A DNA stretch of 36,061 nucleotides from Actinomycetes bacterium (GCA_024637035.1 JAGXFW010000008.1:143981-180041); one strand, 5' to 3'; shown: positions 9,176-15,777, counted from the first letter of the stretch. The notes: generated by a model not told the origin, from the letters alone. Made by a program: numbers and translations.

Positions 9176-9337
9176 GTGGCCGACTTCAACCACCCCATCA
9201 CCGGGGAGCCCCTGCACGAGATCGAGCTGCACACCATCCCCTGCGCAATCTGCAACCGCCCTGTGGAGGTGGCCCCGCACGTGGAGACGGTGCGCTGTCT
9301 GGAGCACTCGCCGGAGTATTGGGAGGCGACGCCGTGA
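9176..9337 (+). CDS. 53-residue protein with a Cys-x2-Cys zinc-knuckle-like motif
   Basis: This short gene starts at GTG 9176 behind GGAGG (9166-9170, spacing 5-6). It reads MADFNHPITGEPLHEIELHT and then IPCAICNRPVEVAPHV, ending with VRCLEHSPEYW. The CAIC pair followed by CLEH gives a Cys2-CysHis set that could bind zinc. Its stop overlaps the GTG start of the next gene (GTGA), so translation is probably coupled. Small zinc-knuckle proteins are common in phage late regions, but no function can be assigned. The start and ribosome site make it a real gene with good confidence. Confidence 0.7.
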   Translation: MADFNHPITGEPLHEIELHTIPCAICNRPVEVAPHVETVRCLEHSPEYWEATP

Positions 9338-9798
9338 CGGACGCTTACGACAGCAGGCCGGGGACGCTCGAACACATAGCACGCGTGGCGGAACTGATGG
9401 ACGATTTCGCTGCCTTGTTGCGGGCGCGAGCGCAAAGACACGACGCAAGCAAGCTGTCCGACCCGGAGCGAAGCGTCTTCGACGAGTACACGCCCAAGCT
9501 GAAAGACAGCACCTACGGCTCCGACGAGTATAAGGGCTACCTGGCAGGCATGGGCGAGGGACTGACTAGCCACTACGCTCACAATCGGCACCATCCCGAG
9601 CACTTCGAGAACGGCGTAGATGACATGGGGTTGGTCGACATCATTGAGATGCTGATGGACTGGAAGGCGGCTACAGAGCGACACGATAACGGAGATCTCG
9701 AACGGTCGATACGGCTCAACACAGACCGCTTCAGTTTGACTCCGCAGCTCGCGCGCATCCTGGCGAACACAGCCGCCGAGAGTGGGTGGAGCAAATGA
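9334..9798 (+). CDS. DUF5662 family phage protein
   Basis: This encodes 154 residues from GTG 9334, overlapping the previous stop. The pattern is RHDASKLSDPE near residue 35, SHYAHNRHHPEHF near 75-90 and LVDIIEMLMDWKAA at about 100. This HDxSKL ... H..N.HHPEH ... DIIEMLxDWKAA order is the signature of DUF5662, a phage and bacterial family of unknown activity. The conserved His/Asp residues suggest a metal-dependent helical-bundle (HD-like) protein, which is inference. The earlier bases in the same frame are out of register with the gene context, so the GTG at 9334 is chosen. It overlaps the endolysin start (ATGA). Confidence 0.8.
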   Translation: MTDAYDSRPGTLEHIARVAELMDDFAALLRARAQRHDASKLSDPERSVFDEYTPKLKDSTYGSDEYKGYLAGMGEGLTSHYAHNRHHPEHFENGVDDMGLVDIIEMLMDWKAATERHDNGDLERSIRLNTDRFSLTPQLARILANTAAESGWSK

Positions 9799-10643
9799 CC
9801 ACCTTCACCGACGAATCCGCGAAGCTCTTCAGCGGCCGCTTCCTCCTGCCGCACGAGATCGCGCCATGGATCGCCGCTCAACAGTTCGGCGCCATGCCTG
9901 CGAATCACACTGTGCTGCACCACACCTGGTCACCGACCTATGACCAGTGGTCGGGACGGTCCACCCTGGACGGGATCTTCGCCTACTACCGTCGCGATCG
10001 GGGTTGGCCCGCCGGGGTCGGACCGCACTTCTGGGTGGCCCCACGTGAGCGCGGTGGTCCGCTGGGTGTCTGGATCGGCACGCACCCGCGCCACGATGGG
10101 ATCCACGTCGCGGGATTCAATCACCGCTCGCTCGGCATCGAGACGGCCTGGAACGGGGACGCCGCGCCATTCACCCCCGCCGTCGAGGCCGTGCTCCGGA
10201 CGCTCGTCTTCGCGCTCTCGAGTCGTCTCGGGATCCCGCTGCGCTGGACGCACGCCAAGGCGCCAGGCCTGAGCCTGCATCGGTGGTGGGCGTCGAAGTC
10301 CTGCCCGGGCACCAAGAACACCGACGTGCGGATGGCCGCTGCGATGCTTCCGCAGAAGCCGCCGATGCCCCCGCCCCTGCCCCCACCTGTCCCGGACCCA
10401 CCCCAGGAGGACCCCATGGCCGACCCCGAAGTGCTGGCGATGCTCAAGAGCATCAACGCGAACATGGAAGCGATGGCCGCAGACCTGCGACTGATGAAGG
10501 ATCGCGTCCACCTGGGAGTACGTGAGGGCGGGTTCCAGCGGTGCATGGCGAACGCCTACGCAGCGGCGAACACGGCCCGACTCGCGGAGCTAGCAGACGA
10601 CGCCCGCCGGGCGAACGTGCCCACCGGATTCGAGCAGGTGTAG
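9795..10643 (+). CDS. Endolysin: N-acetylmuramoyl-L-alanine amidase with C-terminal helical domain
   Basis: This encodes 282 residues. Residues about 35-175 form an Amidase_2/PGRP domain that cleaves the MurNAc-L-Ala bond of peptidoglycan. The zinc ligands appear as H42 or H43 (VLHHTWSP), H162 and C170 (HRWWASKSCPG). The eight-residue gap between the last His and Cys is the same as in T7 lysozyme. A Pro-rich linker (about 188-205) joins a 75-residue Ala-rich helical C-terminal domain. ATG 9795 is preferred over GTG 9786 because GGAG sits at the right distance and the ATG overlaps the upstream stop. An AGGAGG and ATG inside the gene at 10405-10418 allow a second product. Export probably relies on the downstream holin, since no signal peptide is seen. 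Confidence 0.88.
   Translation: MTTFTDESAKLFSGRFLLPHEIAPWIAAQQFGAMPANHTVLHHTWSPTYDQWSGRSTLDGIFAYYRRDRGWPAGVGPHFWVAPRERGGPLGVWIGTHPRHDGIHVAGFNHRSLGIETAWNGDAAPFTPAVEAVLRTLVFALSSRLGIPLRWTHAKAPGLSLHRWWASKSCPGTKNTDVRMAAAMLPQKPPMPPPLPPPVPDPPQEDPMADPEVLAMLKSINANMEAMAADLRLMKDRVHLGVREGGFQRCMANAYAAANTARLAELADDARRANVPTGFEQV
10405..10418 (+). promoter_or_regulatory. Internal ribosome site and start in the endolysin gene
   Basis: A full AGGAGG (10405-10410) lies five bases before an in-frame ATG (10416-10418) that encodes Met208 of the endolysin. It is placed exactly after the proline-rich linker. Starting there would make a separate 75-residue C-terminal protein (MADPEVLAMLKSINANMEAM...). This is the strongest ribosome site in the lysis cassette apart from that of the holin. 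Several phage endolysins are known to make such free cell-wall-binding subunits from internal starts. Confidence 0.6.
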
Positions 10644-10648
10644 AGCCT

Positions 10649-10969
10649 ATGACTGCGGACGAAGCGCGGCAACTGCAAGGGCTCGCCAACAACGTGGGGG
10701 AGCTGACTGTCGCCGTGGTGGATACGCGTGTGGCCGTTGCCCGACTCGAGGAGCGGGTGGCTACGCTGTTCCACGCGGAGGCGACAAGGCTTGTCGCATG
10801 CCACGACCGCCACGAGAAGCTCGACGTGCGTATCGACGCCTACGACAACCGACAGCGCGGGCTCCTGGGGATGCAGTCCAAGCTCGCGGGCGCTGCGACC
10901 CTGGCCGGACTGATAGCTACCGGTATCGGGGCCGTCGCGGCCTTCGGGCGCATCCTGGGCGCGTGGTGA
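10649..10969 (+). CDS. Coiled-coil protein with one C-terminal membrane helix (XhlA-like, holin accessory)
   Basis: This encodes 106 residues from ATG 10649, five bases after the endolysin stop. The first 60 residues have heptad-like spacing (LANNVGELTVAVVDTRVAVARLEERVATLF) and predict a coiled coil. Residues about 78-102 (SKLAGAATLAGLIATGIGAVAAFGRIL) form one membrane helix. This layout, a cytoplasmic coiled coil plus one C-terminal helix, is that of XhlA-like lysis proteins, which work with a holin and an amidase. Its place between endolysin and holin supports this. No strong ribosome site is seen, so it may be coupled to the endolysin. Confidence 0.6.
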   Translation: MTADEARQLQGLANNVGELTVAVVDTRVAVARLEERVATLFHAEATRLVACHDRHEKLDVRIDAYDNRQRGLLGMQSKLAGAATLAGLIATGIGAVAAFGRILGAW

Positions 10970-10990
10970 TCCAAGAGAGGAGGCTGATCC

Positions 10991-11047
10991 ATCCGCTATC
11001 CCCGTTGGTCCCTGTACCGGTGGCAGAAGCGCCGCCGAAGGAGGTAA
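10991..11047 (+). CDS. Possible 18-residue cationic peptide with an ATC start
   Basis: A perfect AGGAGG (10978-10983) stands seven bases before an ATC codon at 10991 that opens a short frame ending in TAA at 11045. The peptide would be IRYPRWSLYRWQKRRRRR (18 residues, first residue Met if initiated), with nine basic residues and three Trp. No ATG, GTG or TTG is available in this frame after the preceding in-frame TGA at 10985. The ribosome site would otherwise serve no gene, since the holin has its own AGGAGG overlapping the peptide's end. Rare ATC or ATT starts exist (infC). A mutated ATG or an unused site are alternatives. Confidence 0.3.
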   Translation: MRYPRWSLYRWQKRRRRR

Positions 11048-11053
11048 CACCTG

Positions 11054-11341
11054 ATGGACAACGCGCAGGCGTACGGCCTGCTCATCGCACTCCTGCTCCC
11101 CTTCCTGGCCGGTCTGCTCACAAAGGCCACCTGGCCCTCGTGGCTCCGGTTCAGCGTGCTCGTGGCGCTCTCCGGCGCCGTAGGGGCGGGGACGCTCTAC
11201 TACTCCGGAGAGCTCGTGTTCACCGCCGACACATACCTCGTGACTGTGGCCGCGATCGTGGGGGCGTCTCAGACGGCATACTACGTGCTGATCAAGGCGA
11301 CCGGCCTCAAGCCGTGGCTGGATGGAATGCTGGTGAATTAG
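11054..11341 (+). CDS. Holin, three membrane segments
   Basis: This encodes 95 residues, starting at ATG 11054 behind AGGAGG. Three hydrophobic segments are visible: about residues 6-25 (AYGLLIALLLPFLAGLL), 32-50 (FSVLVALSGAVGAGTLYYS) and 60-82 (YLVTVAAIVGASQTAYYVLI). The C-terminus is short and polar. The size, three helices and location just after the endolysin and the coiled-coil protein make it the pore-forming holin that times lysis and lets the amidase reach the wall. The family is not assigned to a named holin class. Confidence 0.7.
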   Translation: MDNAQAYGLLIALLLPFLAGLLTKATWPSWLRFSVLVALSGAVGAGTLYYSGELVFTADTYLVTVAAIVGASQTAYYVLIKATGLKPWLDGMLVN

Positions 11342-11350
11342 CGACTGAGG

Positions 11351-11423
11351 CGCGGGTGGCAGGGCCGGGTGGCCCGGTGGGGCTCATATCCCCGCGAGCG
11401 CGGTTCGAGTCCGTGGCCCGCCA
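11351..11423 (+). tRNA. tRNA-Met (CAT), initiator-like, beside the phage lysis genes
   Basis: A 73-base cloverleaf can be folded by hand. The acceptor arms CGCGGGT (11351-11357) and GCCCGCC (11416-11422) pair except at the first position, where C1 faces C72. The D arm is CAGG/CCCG with A11 opposite C24. The anticodon stem TGGGG/CCCCG carries the loop CTCATAT with anticodon CAT at 11385-11387. The T arm CGCGG/CCGTG holds loop TTCGAGT, and the discriminator is A at 11423. An unpaired 1-72, a purine at position 11 and three consecutive G-C pairs in the anticodon stem are bacterial initiator hallmarks. No CCA is encoded. It starts 10 bases after the holin stop. The A-C mismatch could mean a phage-adapted or decaying tRNA. 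Confidence 0.8.
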
Positions 11424-11445
11424 TACCTCGCCTCCTTTTGCTCCA

Positions 11446-11470
11446 CCCAGCCTGTTCATCGCGGCCTGGG
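11446..11470 (+). terminator. Possible terminator after the tRNA
   Basis: CCCAGCC (11446-11452) can pair with GGCCTGGG (11463-11470) with one bulged base, followed by a pyrimidine-rich CGGGCTTCCTTTG. The stem is short and there is no clean T run, so it is only a plausible end of the lysis/tRNA transcript. Confidence 0.3.
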
Positions 11471-11540
11471 CGGGCTTCCTTTGCTGTTCGATCCAAGGGC
11501 GAGCGACTGTGTCGGGATGCTGGGACGGACCTTCGTGCTG

Positions 11541-11557
11541 TTTGTGGCTGCCGCAAA
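11541..11557. promoter_or_regulatory. Near-palindrome upstream of the DUF2335 cassette, possible operator
   Basis: TTTGTGGC, a central T, then GCCGCAAA form an inverted repeat with one mismatch. It lies about 50 bases before the first gene of the two-gene cassette. A weak -10-like TAGTGT follows at about 11571. It could be an operator over the cassette promoter; no regulator is known. Confidence 0.3.
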
Positions 11558-11608
11558 CATGGTAGTGTGTTGCGTGTCAGGCGGATGAGGAAGGAGCCCG
11601 CGATCATC

Positions 11609-11836
11609 ATGGATGAATCCCGCGGATATCGGCTGTATGCGCGACCCACGTATCTCCAGGGCATGGCACGGACTTTGGATCTTGGTGGTTCCGTCCAGCG
11701 AGTAATCTACAACATGAGTTCGACTCCGAATGTGGCTGACACTCGCGCGCTCGCTTCAGACTGGCGTGCGGTTGGCTCAGACTTGGCCGTGGCGATGCAG
11801 CAGGTTGAATGCTCTCACGGGAAGAATGAGTCCTAG
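11609..11836 (+). CDS. 75-residue protein, partner of DUF2335 gene
   Basis: This encodes 75 residues from ATG 11609; an ATG at 11585 in the same frame would add 8 residues. AAGGAG lies 12 bases before 11609. The protein carries YARPTYLQGMARTLDLGG, then YNMSSTPN and ADTRALASDWRAVGSDLAVAM. The pattern 'LxGMAxxLDxGG ... Y N xS ... AD xxAL xSDWxxVGxDL' looks like a conserved small family that I remember beside DUF2335 genes; its function is unknown. Its stop lies 11 bases inside the DUF2335 gene, so the two are translationally coupled. It may be a phage moron or a host gene. Confidence 0.6.
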   Translation: MDESRGYRLYARPTYLQGMARTLDLGGSVQRVIYNMSSTPNVADTRALASDWRAVGSDLAVAMQQVECSHGKNES

Positions 11837-12392
11837 CCGAAGGGAACGCAAGAAGGCGAAGAAGGCGAAGAAGGCGAGTGCTCGCAACCAGATGAAGCAC
11901 CCGGCTTCCGTCGCGGGGGGCGAAGTGGTGCCGGCCTCTTCAAGAGCTTCCGAAGAGCCGGGACAAGGTGCTCCGGGTTCGGGTGGTCATGTGCGACGCG
12001 TGTCAGCTTCCCTTCAGGCCAGTTTCAGCGGCCCGCTCCCTCACCCCGCAGTTCTGGCGGAATACGATGAGGTATTGCCCGGATGCGCGGAGCGCATTGT
12101 GTCCATGGCCGAGACCCAGTCCCGCCATCGGCAACTGCAAGAGAATCGCGTTGTGCGCGGCAACGAGATTCGTTCTAGTCTCGGGCTGATCTCCGGCTTC
12201 GCGATTGGACTTGCTGGTCTCTTCGCGACGTACAAGATAGCCGTGATCGGGGAACCTTGGGTCGCGGCCGTCGTCGGCACATTCGACATAGGTGGCCTTG
12301 TCGCTGTGTTTGTCTTGGGACGACGAGAGTCGCAGGAAGATCGAGATGCGCATGCCGACAGCGACGAGTCTGGTCAAGGGAAACTGTTCTAG
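11826..12392 (+). CDS. DUF2335 predicted membrane protein
   Basis: This encodes 188 residues from ATG 11826, overlapping the upstream stop. The start of the protein is a lysine-rich stretch made by three tandem copies of a 9-base unit (11850-11876), giving KKAKKAKKA. Residues 67-102 carry FSGPLPHPAVLAEYDEVLPG and ERIVSMAETQSRHR, the signature of DUF2335 (GPLPxPxxLxxYxxxxPGxAxRIxxMAExQxxHR). Two membrane helices follow at about 118-140 and 145-166, then an acidic C-terminus. The soluble part probably faces the cytoplasm. The family has no known function. It occurs in phages and bacterial accessory regions, which fits its place at the prophage edge. Confidence 0.8.
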   Translation: MSPSRRERKKAKKAKKASARNQMKHPASVAGGEVVPASSRASEEPGQGAPGSGGHVRRVSASLQASFSGPLPHPAVLAEYDEVLPGCAERIVSMAETQSRHRQLQENRVVRGNEIRSSLGLISGFAIGLAGLFATYKIAVIGEPWVAAVVGTFDIGGLVAVFVLGRRESQEDRDAHADSDESGQGKLF

Positions 12393-12474
12393 GAGGCGCG
12401 TATCGCGGCAGACATTCTACCTGGAGTAGGATGCTGTCAGCCGCAGGGATAGCGACTCTGACCCGACAGCCCCC

Positions 12475-12497
12475 GCAAAGAGACTACCTCTCTTTGC
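12475..12497. repeat. Perfect 9-base inverted repeat with 5-base spacer
   Basis: GCAAAGAGA (12475-12483) and TCTCTTTGC (12489-12497) are exact reverse complements around CTACC. It lies between the DUF2335 gene and the ssb remnant. It has no T run, so it is not a standard terminator. It could be an operator, a hairpin or part of a recombination site at the prophage boundary. Confidence 0.6.
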
Positions 12498-12512
12498 CCC
12501 GTTGGGCCGTGA

Positions 12513-12773
12513 ATGCCAGTCCCAATCCAGGTAGCCAGTGTCCTTCGGTTTCGCGAAGTTTGCCGTCTCATGGTGGGCAGATTCGAGAAGTCGGAGGAGG
12601 CGGACTTCTTCCGCGTCAAGGCATGGAACTCCCAGGCCGAGGCGGCGGCGGAGCATCTAGTCAAGGGCCGCCGTATCGGCGTGGAGGGAACCTTGCGGCA
12701 GGACACGTACGAGAAGGACGGCGAGGAGCGCAAGGCGGTGTCGGTGGTCGCGCGGCGCCTAGAGTACCTCTGA
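12513..12773 (+). pseudogene. Decayed single-stranded DNA-binding protein gene (ssb remnant)
   Basis: The last 65 codons encode a clear SSB C-terminal OB-fold: RFEKSEEADFFRVKAWNSQA, then AEHLVKGRRIGVEGTLRQ, DTYEKDG and VVARRLEYL. Bases 12541-12573 in a different frame read SFGFAKFAVSW, which matches the preceding SSB segment (usually AxAKFxLAVNR). The two halves are joined only by a shift near 12570, and that upstream frame is closed by TAG at 12531. The normal N-terminus (NxVxLxGxLTRDPE) cannot be found. The acidic tail of a functional SSB is also missing. The gene therefore looks like a remnant, either of the phage or of a host gene broken by integration. A separate functional ssb must lie elsewhere. 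Confidence 0.65.
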
Positions 12774-12786
12774 GCTAGGCCGTCGA

Positions 12787-12833
12787 AGCGAGCGGAAGTT
12801 GCGGGCCGGTGGCTCCGGCCCGCGTCGCTCGCT
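12787..12833 (+). terminator. Two-part 17-bp hairpin without T run
   Basis: An outer stem AGCGAGCG (12787-12794)/CGCTCGCT (12826-12833) encloses an inner stem GCGGGCCGG (12801-12809)/CCGGCCCGC (12815-12823) with loop TGGCT. It starts 13 bases after the ssb stop and lies just before the MalT-like gene, so it could terminate the upstream transcript or act as a 5' structure for the regulator. It makes an upstream GTG start at 12809 for that gene unlikely. Confidence 0.5.
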
Positions 12834-12844
12834 GGCGCCCTCCC

Positions 12845-15766
12845 ATGAAAATGGATACCTTTACGCACAGTAGGCTGGAAGGCGATCTAGTTGCGCGCGG
12901 GAGGAACGGTGCGGCTCCATTCTCACCCGACTTCGCCATCTGGGCGGACACGGAGGCCCGGGCATTGCCGGGTGACCGATCCCCCAAGCTGAGTCTGCCC
13001 CGGCAGGGGTTCAGTATTCCCCGGCCGCGCCTCCGCGCGCTCATGGCGGGCCTGGCGGGCGGCGGCGTCATCACCCTGGTCGCCGGACCGGGTTATGGCA
13101 AGACGGCGACCGTGGCCGACCTGCTCCTTTCTTGGGAACCCACCTCGGCCTATTTGGCGCTCGACGAAGACGATCGCGATCCCGAGCGTCTCCTCGTGCT
13201 CCTGGCGCAGATGGTCGATGCGGTCTGCCCCGGCGTCTGCGACCGGATCGAGCACGTACTCTCTTCAGATGAGAGACGAGAAGAGATCCGCTCTGAGGCC
13301 GAAGGTCTGCTCCTAGACGAACTTCGGAGTCAATGCTCGCATGGTGTGGCGTTGGGCTTCGACGACCTCCACTCTATCGAGGGTTCGCCGGCCGAGGCAC
13401 TCTTAGGGAGGTTCCTTGCGGCTTGTCCTTCCGAGTGGTTGGTGCTGGCCTCGTCGAGGAAGCGTCTCACGCTCGATCTCGGGTTCCGGGCCAACCAGGG
13501 TCGCATGCTCGATCTCGGAGCGCGCCGCCTTCGCCTGACTCCTACCGAAGTCGCCGTGTGGGCACGCAGTGCCTGGGGGCTTGAACTGACCCACACAGAT
13601 GCGAGAGCCGTCTGGAGGATGACCGAGGGGTGGCCCGTCGCCCTCGTGCTTGCCGGTGCCCACCTTGGGCGACGGGGCCAACTACCTAACAAGAGCCGCC
13701 TCCTCGGCTTGTCTCGCCACGGGCGTCAGCTCAGTGAGTACTTGGCGAAGGAATTCTTCTCTTCGCAGGAACCCGCTACAGCGGCGTTCTTCATGGAGGG
13801 CTTCCCGTTGGAGCGCGTGGTGTTCCCTCGTGACGGCGCGCTGTTCAGTTGTGGCGCCGATCCAGCCGAGCGGCTGTGCGAGGAACTGGTGGACGGAGGC
13901 TTCTTGGTCGCGCGGACGGGTCACCGCACGTACGCGCTCCACCGCCTGGTTCGTGATTTCGCCGAGAGCCGGGCTCGAACGACCCATCCCGACAATGCTG
14001 CGGCGCACATCGTGCGCGCCGCGTCTCACCTTGAGTCGGCGGGTGAGCCGCGTGCGGCCCTGGCGCTCTATCTCCGTTCAGGCCACCTCCATTTGGCCAC
14101 CGGAGTACTGAGAGAGCTGATGGGGTCGAGTCCCAATGTCGCCCAGATCATTGCCCGCCCGGAATGGCTTGCCATGCTTCCTCCCGAGGCCGTCGGCACT
14201 GAGCCGTGGCTCCTCACGCTACGTGCCCGCCTCCTCCAAGATAAGGGAGACTGGCGGGAGGCCGAGCCCGCCTTCGCCTCGGCCCGACGCCACTTCGAGC
14301 GGGCGGGCGAACGCTCGGGTGTCTTTCACGCCGCACAGGGGCAGGCGTTCTGTCTGTACCTCCTGGGGCGGTATGACGAATGTCTTTCGGCTCTGACTCG
14401 GGCCGAGGCCATGTGCTCGGGGGCCGAGGAGCGGGCGGAGATCAACGTCAACATCGGGAGTGTTCTGCTGGGGCTCTGCCGCTGGGACGACGCGGTCGAG
14501 CGGTTCGAACTCGCTCTCGTCGGGACGTCGCGTGAAAGGCGGCAGGCGCTTGAGACGCGGATAGCGGGGCATCGCGCGCGGCTATTCCTCCTGCGGGGTC
14601 GTCATGCGATAGCCAGGGAGTGGGCGGTCCGCGCGGTCCGCATGTCATGTGATCAGTCAGCGCTCTCCCACGCCACCATGCTGAACACCGCGGCGACGTT
14701 GGGGTACTTGAGCGGCTGCTACGAGGAGGCACGTTCGCAGGCCGAGGCGGCGCGGGCGCTGATCAATGCTCGGGGACTCGTATTTCTCGACGCTCCCTCC
14801 CGCCTCACCCTCGCCGGGATCCACATGGGCACCGGTGATTTCCGGGCGGCCGTAGATCTCCTGCGTGGCTCTCTCGAAGCGAGCGTCCAAGCTGGAGACA
14901 TAGAGGCTGCCGTCTGGGCCGAGGACATGCTCGCGCAACTGTGTCGCTGCAACCGCAATCCGCGTCGAGCGCTCGAACACCACGCGCGCGCTCTGCAGCT
15001 CATCGATGGCAACAGCCTCTCGGACGCCGATCGCACCCGAGTGGTGTGTGGTTTGGGCATGGATCTCTGTGCTGCCGGCCGCGCGGAGGAGGCGATGCCC
15101 CACTTGAAGAAGGCGGAGGAGTCCAGTCGACGTTTGAGCTTCGAGGCGTCGCTCTCCCAGGCTCAGTTCTACTTGGGTTGGCTTCACGCGTGCGCCGGGG
15201 ATGAGGGCTCCGCATCGCGGGCCTTGAGCGAGGCCCTACGGCTGGCCCAGACGAACCGCTATGTTCACTTCTACAGGTTGGAGGCGAGGGTCGCTACGCC
15301 TATCCTCGCCCTCTGCGCTCGGTTCGGCTTGGACGAGTTCATAGAAGCCGAGATACTCCCAGGGTTGCCCCGGCAACGTGTGCAGTACTACCGGATGCTT
15401 TCCGAGGGTCCCACGTATCCCACCGACGTGCCGCTCGGCACCTCGCCGCCACCGCGCATGGCGCCTGTTGCGCAGCCTGCTGTTTCGTTGAGCGATCAAG
15501 AGTCGACCCTCAATAGCGCCTTCGACCGATTGACCTCACGGGAGGTGGAGATCTTGCTCATGGTGGCCGAAGGCTTGCCGAACAAGGTGATCGCCTCGCG
15601 GCTCTACATCACCGAGAAGACCATCAAGACCCACACGAACAACATCTACCGGAAACTCGAGGTGAGCAACAGGCTACAGGCGGTACTCCGCTACCAGGAC
15701 TATCAGCGTCTGCCCGCCGGGAAGAGAGCGACCCGTCACAGCGACCGACCGCCCCGAGGGTCGTGA
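12845..15766 (+). CDS. MalT/LAL-type transcription regulator (STAND ATPase, TPR, LuxR HTH)
   Basis: This encodes 973 residues from ATG 12845; no ribosome site is obvious and the ATG at 12851 is an alternative. Residues about 81-88 give the Walker A motif GPGYGKTA and about 170 the Walker B (LGFDDLHS). A long helical region rich in TPR-like repeats follows. The C-terminal 60 residues are a LuxR helix-turn-helix (LTSREVEILLMVAEGLPNK, then ITEKTIKTHTNNIYRKL). MalT-like regulators bind a ligand on the TPR sensor, use ATP to oligomerise and switch on promoters. The ligand here is unknown. Its nearest neighbours are a broken ssb upstream and a lipoprotein on the other strand downstream, so no target is suggested. 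A hairpin overlaps its stop codon. Confidence 0.85.
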   Translation: MKMDTFTHSRLEGDLVARGRNGAAPFSPDFAIWADTEARALPGDRSPKLSLPRQGFSIPRPRLRALMAGLAGGGVITLVAGPGYGKTATVADLLLSWEPTSAYLALDEDDRDPERLLVLLAQMVDAVCPGVCDRIEHVLSSDERREEIRSEAEGLLLDELRSQCSHGVALGFDDLHSIEGSPAEALLGRFLAACPSEWLVLASSRKRLTLDLGFRANQGRMLDLGARRLRLTPTEVAVWARSAWGLELTHTDARAVWRMTEGWPVALVLAGAHLGRRGQLPNKSRLLGLSRHGRQLSEYLAKEFFSSQEPATAAFFMEGFPLERVVFPRDGALFSCGADPAERLCEELVDGGFLVARTGHRTYALHRLVRDFAESRARTTHPDNAAAHIVRAASHLESAGEPRAALALYLRSGHLHLATGVLRELMGSSPNVAQIIARPEWLAMLPPEAVGTEPWLLTLRARLLQDKGDWREAEPAFASARRHFERAGERSGVFHAAQGQAFCLYLLGRYDECLSALTRAEAMCSGAEERAEINVNIGSVLLGLCRWDDAVERFELALVGTSRERRQALETRIAGHRARLFLLRGRHAIAREWAVRAVRMSCDQSALSHATMLNTAATLGYLSGCYEEARSQAEAARALINARGLVFLDAPSRLTLAGIHMGTGDFRAAVDLLRGSLEASVQAGDIEAAVWAEDMLAQLCRCNRNPRRALEHHARALQLIDGNSLSDADRTRVVCGLGMDLCAAGRAEEAMPHLKKAEESSRRLSFEASLSQAQFYLGWLHACAGDEGSASRALSEALRLAQTNRYVHFYRLEARVATPILALCARFGLDEFIEAEILPGLPRQRVQYYRMLSEGPTYPTDVPLGTSPPPRMAPVAQPAVSLSDQESTLNSAFDRLTSREVEILLMVAEGLPNKVIASRLYITEKTIKTHTNNIYRKLEVSNRLQAVLRYQDYQRLPAGKRATRHSDRPPRGS

Positions 15767-15777
15767 GGCGGTCGGTC
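15743..15777. terminator. Perfect 11-bp hairpin overlapping the regulator stop
   Basis: GACCGACCGCC (15743-15753) and GGCGGTCGGTC (15767-15777) are exact reverse complements with a 13-base loop that holds the TGA stop. There is no T run. Being symmetric, it can also end transcription coming from the opposite strand. Confidence 0.6.

Noticed and set aside
11351-11423. Reading the CAT tRNA as tRNA-Ile2 or elongator Met
   Set aside because: The unpaired 1-72 position, purine at position 11 and GGG/CCC anticodon stem fit an initiator better. A tool run should confirm.
12809-12844. GTG start for the MalT-like gene 36 bases upstream
   Set aside because: It lies inside the stem of a perfect hairpin and adds an Arg/Pro-rich stretch unlike the family.
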